Origin: Epiperipatus broadwayi
Taxonomy: Eukaryota > Onychophora > Udeonychophora > Euonychophora > Peripatidae
Reading direction: 5' to 3'
Length of the DNA stretch: 64,000 nt
Assembly (NCBI GenBank): GCA_028023455.1
Contig: JAQFVV010000031.1
Location: forward strand, 8,608,093 to 8,672,092
This document shows, in pieces, positions 13,495-25,210 of this stretch; the first letter of the stretch is position 1; each line of letters begins with the position of its first letter. Under the pieces are notes generated by a model. That model was given only the letters and a program-made list of their open reading frames with translations, searched no databases and was not told where the DNA came from. Position numbers and translations under genes: made by a program.

Positions 13495-14507
13495 TACCGC
13501 TTGTGTTTGCAGATCAATGTCAGCTAATGATTCGGTTCCTTTATACTGGGGTCCTATTCGAGATTTTATCTACCAAAATTAAAAAAAAACAATACATGTT
13601 TATATAATTATAAACTCATATCCTTATATAAAATATAGTATTACTTTCAACTGTATATTTCATTTTCGACTTTGATTAATAAATCAAGCACTGTTAATAA
13701 AAAATCCAATTTTCCTTTATCTACTAGATAGTTCAACCAATGCAAAATGTCCACTTGTTAAACAATCTAATAAGCAAAGATGTTCTAAAATGTTAATAAA
13801 CAGCATTTGGTTCATTTATCAAAACCGAAAATTATATACAAATTATATTACATACTTGAAACATTTTAAATTTACAGTTAATCTATTTTTAAATTAATAT
13901 AAATATTTTTAATTAAAAATCATAAAATTTTGGTCTATTCTTTTTAGCCAATGGTAATAGATTATAGAAAAGTCTTACTATTTTGTATTATAGATTTTAT
14001 TAAAGTCTTATCATATACTATATATTTCCATTCTAATACCATTTCCAACATTCTTATATACTTCAACAATACTATTTTTATATCAAAACTTTATTTACAG
14101 TTTTGACTGCCTGGCAGTCACATCATATTTAAAATATCCAACTATATAATCATACAATTGTTACATTTTATACTGTGAGAATAAAGTTTGGGTATAAAAA
14201 ATAGTATTGTTGACGTGTATAAGAAGATTTAAAATAGTATGATAGGTAAATGTAAAAATCAATATATAAGAAAAGGAGGAAAATTTGTAACTTCCTTTCT
14301 ACTTTACATTTAATGATAGAAATCTTCTTTTAAAATTTATAAAATCGAATTGCTATAATAAGTTTTAATAACAGATGACTAGCAATTGTGGTGAACTACT
14401 AATTATGGAAATTAATTGTTAAGGAATCTTTTATTTCTTAGTTCTTCAATCTTTCCACTTCTTGTTCTATTATGCATTGATATATATATATATATATATA
14501 TATATAT

Positions 14508-14548
<41 letters not shown>

Positions 14549-16245
14549 ATACCATTTATAAATTTATTGAGCACTTTATAATGCAATCAGTGGGTAAAGT
14601 GGAATACATTTTTTATAGATTGCATTGTAATGTGTTCAATGAAAGTGTAAATTGTTCTTTTCAATCTTCTAAAGGTAAAAAAAAACATCGTTGTAAGGAA
14701 TTTTTCTGTATATTTTAAAAATTATGGTGCAAGGTCTTCCTGCAGGTTCATCCTAAAAGAAACTTATGGTTTTTAAAACTAATAGTTTTTTAATAATGTT
14801 GAATACAATATATATATATATATTGTACCGTTTATTTATATACGGTGCAAATATATTGGCATTTGGTAAAAGCTAAAAAAAAATAAAAGTAAATTTAGAT
14901 TTTTTTTTTAGTATAATTTATTTTTTAAAAAACGTACAATGAAAGTTAAATTATTCTTTCATATTTTTTTTAATGTAATTAGAAATAAAAGTAGAATTGG
15001 AGAGAACAAAAAAATTTCAAAAGCAAGTAAAAAGATAAGCTAAAAGAAAAATATTTTGCCAATTAAAGATGGCCGAAAAACTTGATAAAAAATAAAGAAA
15101 ACTTTATAACGTGAATTTTATAAAGAATCTACAAGATTATGAACCAAAAAACACCATGATAATAGCATGCACTGAAGTCTGAAAACTGGACCTCTAGTAT
15201 AAAAAGGAGGGGTTTGGTTGGAGGAACATCGTGGTTTGCCTGATATTCTTTTAGTTGGTTTTGGATTAAAAAATCCAGACCACTCTGTGATGAAAAAGTT
15301 CTTTATGAGAGAGTAGACTGGAGCTTTAGCTGACATCGTTACCGATGGATACCATAGAAGCTTACTCGACTAGCCTATGGAACCAGCACCAAGAAAATTT
15401 ATAATCAATGGCTGTGAGCTCATTTTAACCCTGAAAATCTATGCATAGTTATCTACAACCATTGTGGATTTACTAAAACTTACTGGTAAGTTAAAACTAC
15501 TTATTCCTGATTGTGATCAAATTAAGCATTTGCAAACAAGTCTTAAAATAATCCCGATAGAGACTTTCATTTTTTCTGTACAAGAGACTTTTGTTTATAC
15601 CAGAACTTTTTAATAAATTATTTTATTTTATTAATTGCATTGTGTTTGAATTAATATGTGTTCTCTCTAATTTACTTGATTAGGAATTCTCATTTTAATT
15701 AAACAGATTTTTAATCTGTTATAATAAAAAAATATTTCTAATATCAATTTTCATTTGTACATTATTAATAATAGTTATTATTTTTTATTAATAAATTTAT
15801 TATAAGTTTAATAAGATTTAAAAACGTAATTTACCTTTGCCAATATGTTTGAATAAGCCCAGGAATAATAATCTTAAAAAAATAATTCTCGTTATGGTAT
15901 GATGCAATACCGATTAGTCTAAAAGTTGTTTTTTTTTTTTTTTATTTGCGAGATGTTATTTGATGATTTCAGAATAAAAGGTCCTGGTGCCAATATTAAA
16001 TAAATTAAAAGCTGATTTCATCGATAGCATAATTCTCAACAATTAATTGGCTGAGTTGATCAGGAAATATAGCTATGTTTTTTTTTAGAAATAGAAATAC
16101 AACTTTCTTCTTTTTGATATAACTTGATCAACTCAAGCACAGTTTATATTAGCATGTAGAGACCTAGCAAAATGGAAAATGCTATAATATATATATATAT
16201 ATTACTTGCTATTATAAGTGAACATATTATAATAATAGAAGTTAA
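13495..16245. other. AT-rich spacer with TA tracts
   Basis: Contains (TA)n tracts at 14479-14549, near 14812-14823 and 16188-16202. The part at 15060-15500 is more complex and includes a TATA-like GTATAAAAAGGAGG at about 15197, but no convincing reading frame follows on either strand. Confidence 0.5.
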
Positions 16246-16269
16246 TTATTGTTGTTATTATTGTTATTA

Positions 16270-16781
16270 TTATTATTATTCAAATATCACATGATCACCA
16301 TTTTATATGCTTTTACCAGCTGTTAAAACAGTAAAAAACTTCTCCAAACAGTGCTGTGAGCCAGTGTAAGCCTTAGTAATCAAATGATGTGATGCTTTAG
16401 TGGTTTATACCAATCCTGCCCATGGAATGAAGGTCACTGTGCTGTATAAAAACCAAAGACACCATAATGTATAGATAGTGAACAGGGTTCAGGTCTATAT
16501 AAATAAACAAGCAAATAAGTGTGAATTATAAATATTATCTTGGGCTCACAGTTTTACAATTAATTGAAATAATAAAATTTGTTTGCTGGAAGATTATATT
16601 TGATTCTAAAATTAATGTACAGCACTCTCAGATCCAATACTTTACACTGATGAAAGTCACAAGCTAAAAATTAATCTTGTTATATTGGGTGAGTAGGCAC
16701 TAGATAGGAATTTTATGTGCAAACCTTGCATACATTAAATATTAAATTTTGCACTGAGTAGTACTATTGTATAAAGAGCTT
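16270..16781 (+). repeat. Repeat R1 copy, interrupted by the LTR element
   Basis: R1 sequence in direct orientation: ATCACATGATCACCAT near 16285, a degenerate module 2 around 16470-16500 and the complement of module 1 around 16628-16680, ending in GTACTATTGTATAAAGAG where other R1 copies continue. At 16786 the LTR begins. The AT-rich ATT tract seen after the assembly gap at 25142 may be the other side of this insertion target. Confidence 0.6.
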
Positions 16782-16785
16782 GCTA

Positions 16786-19700
16786 TGAAACAGTAAGGTC
16801 TGCTTTGCAGATCTTCGTTTCACCTTTTCTCACCTATTTCCTACTCTCATACCTTAGTTTGAACCCCAATCTATCGTAGTGTGTCTGCAATACGCTTATA
16901 TACCGAAAATCCCGCCTAATTTTAAACCATGAGCACAATGCTCATATTATATATATAATTCATTCCCAAATAAATAAAAGATTATAGATTATGTATATGT
17001 TCACATAATTTTGATTTATTAAAAAATAGGTTATATAAGTCATAATTGCACACACACTATGATATGCATTTTAAAACATATCAAAATTACAAATTGTTAA
17101 AGTTATTTTGTTTGAATTTATTTACAATATATAACTCATTCCCAAATAAATAAAAGATTATAGATTAAGTATATGTTCACATAATTTTGATTTATTAAAA
17201 AATAGGTTATATAAGTTGTAATTGCACACATACTATGATATGCATTTTAAAACATATCAAAATTATAAATTGTTAAAGTTATTTTGTTTGAATCTATTTA
17301 CAAATATATTACCATCATAATATATTTTGATTTGAAATAAAATTCATTTAGTAAATATTCGTTTAGTAAATAGATTCAAATATTGCAATTTAAAAGTAAA
17401 ATAAATTTCATTTAATTTAATAAAAGTTATCCCAAATATTTCTTTAAAATAAATGAGAGACAATAGTTTAATTAGTTAATATTATATAAGTTTATCTAAA
17501 AACATCAGATGTCCACTTAAGGTTTTCTTTAATTCGAATGTCGACAGGGAAATTAACAAAAGAAATTAATTAATGTTGAATTCCTTTAGACATTCGGATG
17601 ATTACAGCTGATAAGTCTGATATATATTTGTAATGCTCCAGGGCAGTTCTATTGTTAAATTCTACAATAAAAGGGAGGTTTTTCTTTTGTTCTCCATTCT
17701 TCTAATGTTTCTAAGAGAAATCATTCTGAGATCTAATGTGTCTAACTAAAATTATTGTAGTAATTTGTAAATTTTGACATGACAGAGTAGAGTGCAAGAA
17801 GGCTATTTCTCTCAGAAATGGTCATATGCTGCCATAGACCATCGGAAGTTATCACACAAGGAACCCTGGAACTGCTGCTGCTGCCAAAAATATGAACATT
17901 TCCAGATTTTGCTGTTAAATTAAATAAAAACCTGCCGACCATCAATCTACCTAAAATGCTTCTCCAGAGGTAACCCTAAATTAACCCAAGAGCTCTTGTG
18001 ATAACTAACATGCTGTAGCTATTTTAAATTGTTTTCTGATATTTCACATAACTTCATTATGTATTTCTTTAACATGTTTAAATATACTCAACATTTTACT
18101 CTCTATCCTTGGGTTAATATTTTCTATTTATAAAGCTTTCTTTTATTTTATTATGATAATGTGTCAGAATTGTCTTTGACCAAGTGAACTATTCCCTTTA
18201 TTGAAAGTAAGACGCTGCTATTAAGGCATATTTTAAATTTATAATTTTCCAATTTTATTATCTTGCAAATCACTCGTTCGAGGGCGATTCTATTCTTTAA
18301 TATATAATATAATCACATAGTTTAAAATCTACATGTTACTAATTTTAATCTAATATGAGAGTATATGCGAGATCAATGATTAAATGTGTCCCCTAATGCA
18401 TGATTGCATATATAAATCTATACTTACTTTTCAAACCCGCAAGCATGCATTTTCCTATTTTAATTACCATGTTCTACTTTAATTACAAAGTTCATCATTG
18501 ATGTCGAGAATGTGCAGACCCTTTTAAATGAATTTCAGGGAATTTGATTGGACATTTCTCTTAATCCAAGTAAAACCCATTCCGTATGTTTTTATATACA
18601 TTAGTCTCGTATTGTTGGTAAATGAATTGGTTATTGAGACCGCTTTGTTTTACTTTTCCAAGGATTTTGTACATGGCAAAGTGCATTATTTTCACTTATT
18701 GCAGTTTCCAGGCAGAGTGTGTCCCAAATGACACACCTGGGAATTAAACGCAATCATCACACAGTCGCTAAGTTTTGGCTGTTCATAACAATACTTTCCT
18801 ACGGGTTAGCGGTGATATGCCCTCCATAATTATTCCGGATCTTCAATATTGTTTTATTTTATATTTATTTTGCAAAGCATCCGTGACTTAAATGTGTCAC
18901 ACCCTCCAACTTTAATAAATTCATTATCAGCAATACTGACCTCCCAATGCAACTCTATTATTATTATTCTCAAATAAATGCTTTGATCACATTCCCACTT
19001 TGTTGCTTAGTAAGCTTTAGTGCTATACTCAAAATCAATAAATATTTTAGAACACTTAATTTTCAAATATTTTCTTAAACTTGTATAATTACTCAAAGCA
19101 CTTCGCTCATGTTCCTATCTCGTCAAGCACATCGTAATGCTATTAGCCCGAGGAATAGAATATACCACTTTGTTTTAAAGTCTTTTTGTCAGTTGTGGGA
19201 ATATAATGCCAACAATTATTTAATATGCGTCCCTGTCTCATATAAGCAGACAGTGGCATTATATATATAATTTATATTAATAAATTTTGTGAAATTATTT
19301 TAAACTAAATTTGATCTCTTATTTTATTTGATTCCTATCACTGTCTCAGTCTATATATATATATATTCTGCATTTCTTTTGTAAATCCATAGACGTTAAT
19401 TATCCACCCAAACTTTTTTTAGTATAGAGTCTTTTGTTTCTCCCTGACCACCAGGCACTGGTCAAAGGTCATACTAGTAGTGGCATCAGATGCATTGTCA
19501 CGTAGATGGCACTGTGAAATTTGGGCTTTAGATTCGAACTTAGTATATCTAGAAGGCAACCCCTCCTAGAATGTTCAGTTTCATGTCTGGGGTTTGAATT
19601 CTGCAGTGTGTTAGCGAGATAGATGATTCTGACTGTTACATAGTTTTTTTTTCCGGGTCCATGGCTTGCCCAAACGTGGAGCCTCGATTATTTAAACACC

Positions 19701-20310
19701 CACATCCCTGTAGATATTAATTATTTAAACACCCACATCCCTGTTGCTTAATTTTAGCATTTTGTTTCATATTTAATCACTCAAATCCTTTATATTTTTG
19801 ATATGTAAAATATCTTTTCAAACTCTATACTATCTATATTGTTTATTTGTGTGTATATTTCATATATTTTGTTTGATTCGGGCATTCAATTACTTATACT
19901 GTATAATCAAAATTTGTCCAAACTTGCTATAGTGCGATATGAGCCATCTGTATTTATCTGTATTGTTGTTTCATTAAGTCATGCTATACATGCAAGGTGT
20001 GAATTACTTAAATATTGTCCCAAGTGAATATTGTGACAATCTATGAAGATTTCAAATATTGTGTTTTTCTATCAAAATAAAGTTTTATCGGCTCAACCCA
20101 CAAGATAGCATAATGATAATTTTGTACGGTAATGACCTAGATATGTAATAGGCTATCGTATAGAATTCAAAAAAATTCAATCATAAATAAAATGTTGTAA
20201 TCAATAAAAAAAAATGTGAATGTTTTAATGAGTGCCCATAGTTAAATGGAATAGTTATTAAAATTCATTTTGGGAAGCTAACAGTCTATGGATCCTTTTA
20301 ACTGGTGACA
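16786..20310 (+). repeat. 5' LTR (about 3.5 kb) of a probable LTR retrotransposon
   Basis: The sequence from TGAAACAGTAAGG at 16786 reappears in direct orientation from 22026, 5,240 bp downstream, and the two can be followed for about 2.6 kb with low single-digit percent difference by eye. The proposed LTR starts with TG and ends with CA (ACTGGTGACA at 20301-20310), directly abutting a tRNA-Lys-like primer binding site. A TATA-like ACAATAAAAGGG lies at 17664-17675 (intact TATAAAAG in the other copy) and an AATAAA signal at 20076-20081. It differs from the 3' copy by an internal tandem duplication (16953-17299) and a ~42-bp gap near 17530. A 67-residue minus-strand reading frame (17742-17945) exists in both copies but has no recognisable features. 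Alternative: a plain segmental duplication; the TG/CA/primer-site arrangement argues against that. Confidence 0.7.
16953..17299 (+). repeat. Tandem duplication of ~175 bp inside the 5' LTR
   Basis: A block beginning TCATTCCCAAATAAATAAAAG occurs at about 16958 and again at about 17135, in both cases followed by the same ~170 bp (through TTATTTTGTTTGAATYTATTTA). The 3' LTR has this block once, near 22206, so the duplication arose after insertion or in one LTR only. Confidence 0.85.
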
Positions 20311-20320
20311 TGGCGCCCAA
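20311..20320 (+). promoter_or_regulatory. Primer binding site, tRNA-Lys type
   Basis: TGGCGCCCAA is the first 10 bases of the sequence complementary to the 3' end of animal tRNA-Lys, the usual primer for reverse transcription in many LTR elements. It follows the terminal CA of the LTR with no gap. Complementarity stops after 10 bases, shorter than the common 12-18. Confidence 0.6.
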
Positions 20321-20946
20321 GAGTAATTTCATTAAACGGAGTTACTTCTAAAATAAATTTTGTCACCAGGCTAAATTCTTTTATATGTAATTTTTTTTTT
20401 TTCAACGTGTGTAAATTTTTCTTAGACCAAGTAATGAGACGTGAATCAGATCAATAATTATGTAACTAAAAATATATGTATGCTAATCTTAAATAAGAAG
20501 GAATGAAATAAGTATACTCAGATCTAGCAAATGTTAACATATATAAATAAAATTGCTTGAGTTTAAAAATATATGTGTTAGCGAAATATTTTGACAGATA
20601 GAATTTAAGAGATTTTTTCTATATATGGGCAGTTAAAAATATATATGTTGGCAGCAGATTTAAACAAGAAATTTTTGCAGTAATAAAAGGGTAGTAGTCG
20701 GGGTTTTTAGTGATAATCATAAAAGCAGTAATTAGGCCAACAGAACCGAGAGGGAGATAGCCTATTAGCCATTAATAAAGTTATAATCAAACATAATAAT
20801 CGCAGAGTTAAACATGGAATAAAAATAAATAAAATAGAGATAACCGTAAAACAGTTTAATAATTTTTTTTAGGATATATTAAATAATTAGCAATAAAATA
20901 AAATAAAAGTCATCATCATTATCGATCATGGTAATCATCCAAGGCC
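20321..20946. other. Untranslated leader of the LTR element
   Basis: AT-rich leader between primer site and first reading frame. CTGGTGACA at 20302-20310 and TGTCACCAG at 20361-20369 are inverted repeats able to form a stem around the primer site. Confidence 0.45.
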
Positions 20947-21444
20947 ATGGAAAATACGGATACTAATGAGGTCCATTTCCGGACTATTATAGAATTGTTT
21001 AAGCAAGGTGAAGAAAGAGTGAAAATGTGGGCAGAAGAAAGCCGAAGGAGAGGTGAGGAACCTAGAGCACTGTACAGGCTCCTCCCTGGATGGCAAGAGA
21101 TGGCAGATAAACTCCTGAACCAAAAAGTTGAGACAAATGATTCCGCAAAAAAGACTGATACACCAGACCTGGGACCTCGAACTCAGCCAACCAAGCTCAA
21201 CACTAGAATATTCCATGAAGTAAAAAAATGTCCCAAACTTTCTTTGGAAAGAGTACTTCCATTAAATGATGTCCGGGACACAGGACATCAAACCCAGCTA
21301 ACCAAGCTTCATCACAAAAATTTTTCACGAAGTCAAAAAATGTCCACAACTGTATTTAGACGAGATATTTCCAGCCAAGAATGTGTGGGACTTATGGATT
21401 CAAACCCAGCTAACCATGCTTACCACCAACATCAAAGTACTTAA
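20947..21444 (+). CDS. 165-residue unknown protein inside LTR element, possible gag relic
   Basis: Not recognised. It is the longest reading frame of the 1.7-kb interior and starts about 630 bp after the primer site, where gag would be expected. Residues 1-60 are charged, with an EERVKMWAEESRRRGEEPRA helix-like stretch. Residues about 55-150 contain a degenerate repeated unit built on QPTKL / QTQLTKL / NPANHA with a KKCPKL / QKMSTT partner; at DNA level the ACCCAGCTAACCAAGCT-type block recurs about every 110 bp (near 21184, 21293 and 21401). No zinc knuckle, protease or RT motif is seen. The frame seems to have slipped near the third repeat, since the repeat continues in another frame (21383-21637). 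It lacks any similarity I can name, so gag is inferred from position only. Confidence 0.45.
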   Translation: MENTDTNEVHFRTIIELFKQGEERVKMWAEESRRRGEEPRALYRLLPGWQEMADKLLNQKVETNDSAKKTDTPDLGPRTQPTKLNTRIFHEVKKCPKLSLERVLPLNDVRDTGHQTQLTKLHHKNFSRSQKMSTTVFRRDISSQECVGLMDSNPANHAYHQHQST

Positions 21445-21637
21445 AGAAAACCAGGAAAATATCCCACCTGATATAGCAAGAATATATCAAATAAAGGAAA
21501 TAGTGAAAACAATGATGGCACTGGATTTCAGCTCATGGGCCAAGGAGCCACCAGATAAGGCAAATAATTGCAACAGCCTAAAGCTTCAGTTATTAACAAC
21601 CACTCTGGATTTCAGTCCCTGGGCCAAAGAGACCTGA
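21383..21637 (+). CDS. Frame-shifted continuation of the LTR-element reading frame
   Basis: Overlaps the end of the 165-residue frame in another frame. It begins with the third copy of the QTQLT repeat and continues 84 residues to a stop, ending in two copies of a short motif (LDFSSWAKEP and LDFSPWAKET, about 30 residues apart). The repeat crossing the frame boundary suggests an old single-base indel or programmed frameshift; decay is more likely. No function can be assigned. Confidence 0.35.
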   Translation: MWDLWIQTQLTMLTTNIKVLKENQENIPPDIARIYQIKEIVKTMMALDFSSWAKEPPDKANNCNSLKLQLLTTTLDFSPWAKET

Positions 21638-22025
21638 TAATCTGAGACTGCAGTCATCAAATTATAAAAGCAGTGATTACCCACCAGACCCAGGATTATA
21701 GTAGTTTTTTTAAAAACAAAAAAAAAGAAAATAAAAATGGACACGTCACAGGATAAATGAGCAAGGAGATAAAATATAACCAATATTAAACTTGTAAAAC
21801 GTTAAATAAAATTTGTTGAAAGGGGAAAATAATAGACAAAATGTTCGCTAGATGGTAGATTTATTAATATGATCCGAGTATATAATTCAGTTTCATTTCT
21901 TCATTATATTTATATCCTGTACATAATGGGTTATCTTGTAAATTTTTTATGCAGGCTTCATAGGTGGACACCTGTTGTAAGATCTTTTTTTTAACAATTT
22001 TTTTTGTTCCATCACTAAGGGAATG
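21638..22025. other. 3' untranslated interior of the LTR element
   Basis: No reading frame. It ends in AAGGGAATG directly before the second TGAAACAG, a weak purine-rich candidate for the polypurine tract (22017-22025). Confidence 0.4.
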
Positions 22026-24622
22026 TGAAACAGTAAGGTCTGCTTTGCAGATCTTCGTTTCACCTTTTCTCACCTATTTCCTACCCTCATACTTTAGTTT
22101 GAACCCCAATCTATCGTAGTGTGTCTGCAATATGCTTATATACCGAAAATCCTGCCTAATTTTAAACCACGAGCATAATGCTCATATTATATATATATAT
22201 ATAACTCATTCCCAAATAAATAAAAGATTATAGATTATGTATATGTTCACATAGTTTGATTTATTAAAAAATAGGTTATATAAGTTGTAATTGCACACAC
22301 ACTATGATATGCATTTTAAAACATATCAAAATTATAAATTGTTAAAGTTATTTTGTTTGAATCTATTTACAAATATATTACCATCATAATATATTTTGAT
22401 TTGAAATAAAATTCATTTAGTAAATATTCGTTTAGTAAATAGATTCAAATATTGCAATTTAAAAGTAAAATAATTTTCGTTTAATTTAATAAAAGTTATC
22501 CCAAATATTTCTTTAAAATAAATGAGGGACAATAGTTTAATTAGTTAATATTATATAAGTTTATCTAAAAACAGCAGATGTCCACTTAAGGTTTTCTTTC
22601 ATTAATAAAAGTAATTTTTAATTAAATCTAGTTTGTAATTCCAATGTTGACAGGGAAATTAACAAAAGAAATTAATTAATGTTGAATTCCTTTAGACATT
22701 CGGATGATTACAGCTGATAAGTCCGATATATTTTTGTAATGCTCCAGGGCAGTTCTATTGTTAAATTCTACTATAAAAGGGAGAATTTTCTTTTGTTCTC
22801 CATTCTTCTAATGTTTCTAAAAGAAATCATTCTGAGGTCTAATGTGTCTAACCAAAATTATTGTAGTAATTTGTAAATCTTGACATGACAGAGTAGAGTG
22901 CAAGAAGGCTATTTCTCTCCGAAATGGTCATATGCTGCCATAGACCACCGGAAGTTATCACACAAGGAATCCCGGAACTGCTGTTGCTGCCAAAAATATG
23001 AACATTTCCAGATTTTGCTGTTAAATTATATAAAAACCTGCCGACCATCAATCTACCTAAAATGCTTCTCCAGAGGTAACTCTAAATTAATCCAAGAGCT
23101 CTTGTGATAACTAACATGTTGTAGCTATTTTAAATTGTTTTCTGATATTTCACATAACTTCATTATGTATTTCTTTAACATGTTTAAATATACTCAACAT
23201 TTTACTCTCTATCCTTGGGTTAATATTTTCTATTTATAAAGCTTTCTTTTATTTTATTATGATAATGTGTCAGAATTGTCTTTGACCAAGTAAACTATTC
23301 CCTTTATTGAAAGTAAGACGCCGCTATTAAGGCATATTTTAAATTTATAATTTTCCAATTTTATTATCTTGCAAATCACTTGTTCGATGGAGATTCTATT
23401 CTTTAATATATAATATAATCACATAGTTTAAAATCTACATGTTATTGATTTTAATCTAATATGAGAGTATGTGTGAGGTCAATGATTAATTGTGTCCCCT
23501 AATGCATGATTGTGTATATAAATCTATACTTACTTTTCAAACCCACAAGCATGCATTTTCCTATTTTAATTACCATGTTCTACTTTAATTACAAAGTTCA
23601 TCATTGACGTCGAGAATGTGCAGACCCTTTTAAATGAATTTTGGGGAATTTGATTGGGCATTTCTCTTAATACAAGTAAAACCCATTTAGTATGTTTTTA
23701 TATACACTAGTCTCGTATTGCTGGTAAATGAATTGGTTGTTGAGACCGCTTTGTTTTACTTTTCCAAGGATTCTGTACATGGCAAAGTCTGTTATTTTCA
23801 CTTATTGCAGTTTCCAGGCAGAGTGTGTCCCAAATGACACACCTGGGAATTAAACGCAATCGTCACACAGTCACTAAGTTTTGGCTGTTCATAACAATAC
23901 TTTCCTACGAGTTAGTGGCGATATGCCCTCCGTAATTATTCCGGATCTTCAGTATTGTTTTATTTTATATTTATTTTGCAAAGCATCCATGACTTAAATG
24001 TGTCACACCCTTCAACTTTAATAAATTCATTATCAGCAATACTGACCTCCCAATGCAACTCTATTATTATTATTCTCAAATAAATGCTTTGATCACATTC
24101 CCACTTTGTTGCTTAGTAAGCTTTAGTCCGTGCTATTCTCAAAATCAATAAATATTTTAGAACACTTAATTTTCAAATATTTTCTTAAACTTGTATAATT
24201 ACTCAAAGCACCTCAGTCATGTTCCTATCTCATCAAGCACATTATCGTAATGCTATTAGCCCAAGGAATAGAATATATCACTTTGTTTTAAAGTCTTTTT
24301 GTCAGTTGTGGGAATATAATGCCAACAATTATTTAATATGCATCCCTGTCTCATATAAGCAGACAGTGGCATTATATATATAATTTGTATGAATAAATTT
24401 TGTGAAATTATTTTAAACTAAATTTGATCTCTTTTTTTATTTGATTCCTATCACTGTCTCAGTCTATATATATATATATATATATTCTGCATTTCTTTTG
24501 TAAATCCATAGACGTTAATTAGCCACCCAAACTTTTTTTAGAATAGAGTCTTTTGTTTCTCCCTGACCACCAGGCACCAGTCAAAGGTCATACTAGTAGT
24601 GGCATCAGATGCATTGTCACAT
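22026..24622 (+). repeat. 3' LTR, truncated by adapter and assembly gap
   Basis: Direct repeat of 16786 to about 19500. It follows the 5' copy up to GCATCAGATGCATTGTCAC and then runs into adapter sequence and Ns, so the last ~800 bp of the LTR are missing from the assembly. It carries an intact TATAAAAG at 22772-22779, a single copy of the block tandemly duplicated in the 5' LTR, and a ~42-bp segment near 22600-22642 absent from the 5' LTR. Confidence 0.7.
22772..22779 (+). promoter_or_regulatory. TATA box candidate in the 3' LTR
   Basis: TATAAAAG followed by GGAG, at the same LTR position where the 5' copy has AATAAAAG. Plausible RNA polymerase II core promoter of the element. Confidence 0.4.
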
Positions 24623-24638
24623 AGATCGGAAGAGCACA
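24623..24638 (+). other. Illumina TruSeq adapter remnant
   Basis: AGATCGGAAGAGCACA matches 16 consecutive bases of the TruSeq read-1 adapter. It interrupts LTR sequence at the gap edge and is not biological. Confidence 0.97.
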
Positions 24639-25138
24639 NNNNNNNNNNNNNNNNNNNNNNNNNNNNNNNNNNNNNNNNNNNNNNNNNNNNNNNNNNNNNN
24701 NNNNNNNNNNNNNNNNNNNNNNNNNNNNNNNNNNNNNNNNNNNNNNNNNNNNNNNNNNNNNNNNNNNNNNNNNNNNNNNNNNNNNNNNNNNNNNNNNNNN
24801 NNNNNNNNNNNNNNNNNNNNNNNNNNNNNNNNNNNNNNNNNNNNNNNNNNNNNNNNNNNNNNNNNNNNNNNNNNNNNNNNNNNNNNNNNNNNNNNNNNNN
24901 NNNNNNNNNNNNNNNNNNNNNNNNNNNNNNNNNNNNNNNNNNNNNNNNNNNNNNNNNNNNNNNNNNNNNNNNNNNNNNNNNNNNNNNNNNNNNNNNNNNN
25001 NNNNNNNNNNNNNNNNNNNNNNNNNNNNNNNNNNNNNNNNNNNNNNNNNNNNNNNNNNNNNNNNNNNNNNNNNNNNNNNNNNNNNNNNNNNNNNNNNNNN
25101 NNNNNNNNNNNNNNNNNNNNNNNNNNNNNNNNNNNNNN
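24639..25138. other. Assembly gap of exactly 500 N
   Basis: Run of N of round length, most likely a placeholder rather than a measured size. The missing end of the 3' LTR should be about 800 bp if it matches the 5' LTR. Confidence 0.99.
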
Positions 25139-25141
25139 AGC

Positions 25142-25210
<69 letters not shown>
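25142..25210. repeat. (ATT)n microsatellite
   Basis: About 23 uninterrupted ATT units immediately after the gap. Reading frames of Tyr or Ile spanning the gap and this tract are artefacts. Confidence 0.98.

Noticed and set aside
15118-15336. 72-residue minus-strand frame with mixed composition
   Set aside because: No recognisable domain, no second copy and no supporting signals; length is compatible with chance.
17742-17945. 67-residue minus-strand frame present in both LTRs (also 22848-23051)
   Set aside because: Its presence in both copies follows from LTR duplication, and about eight residue changes between the copies give no sign of protein-level constraint. It lies opposite the likely LTR transcript.
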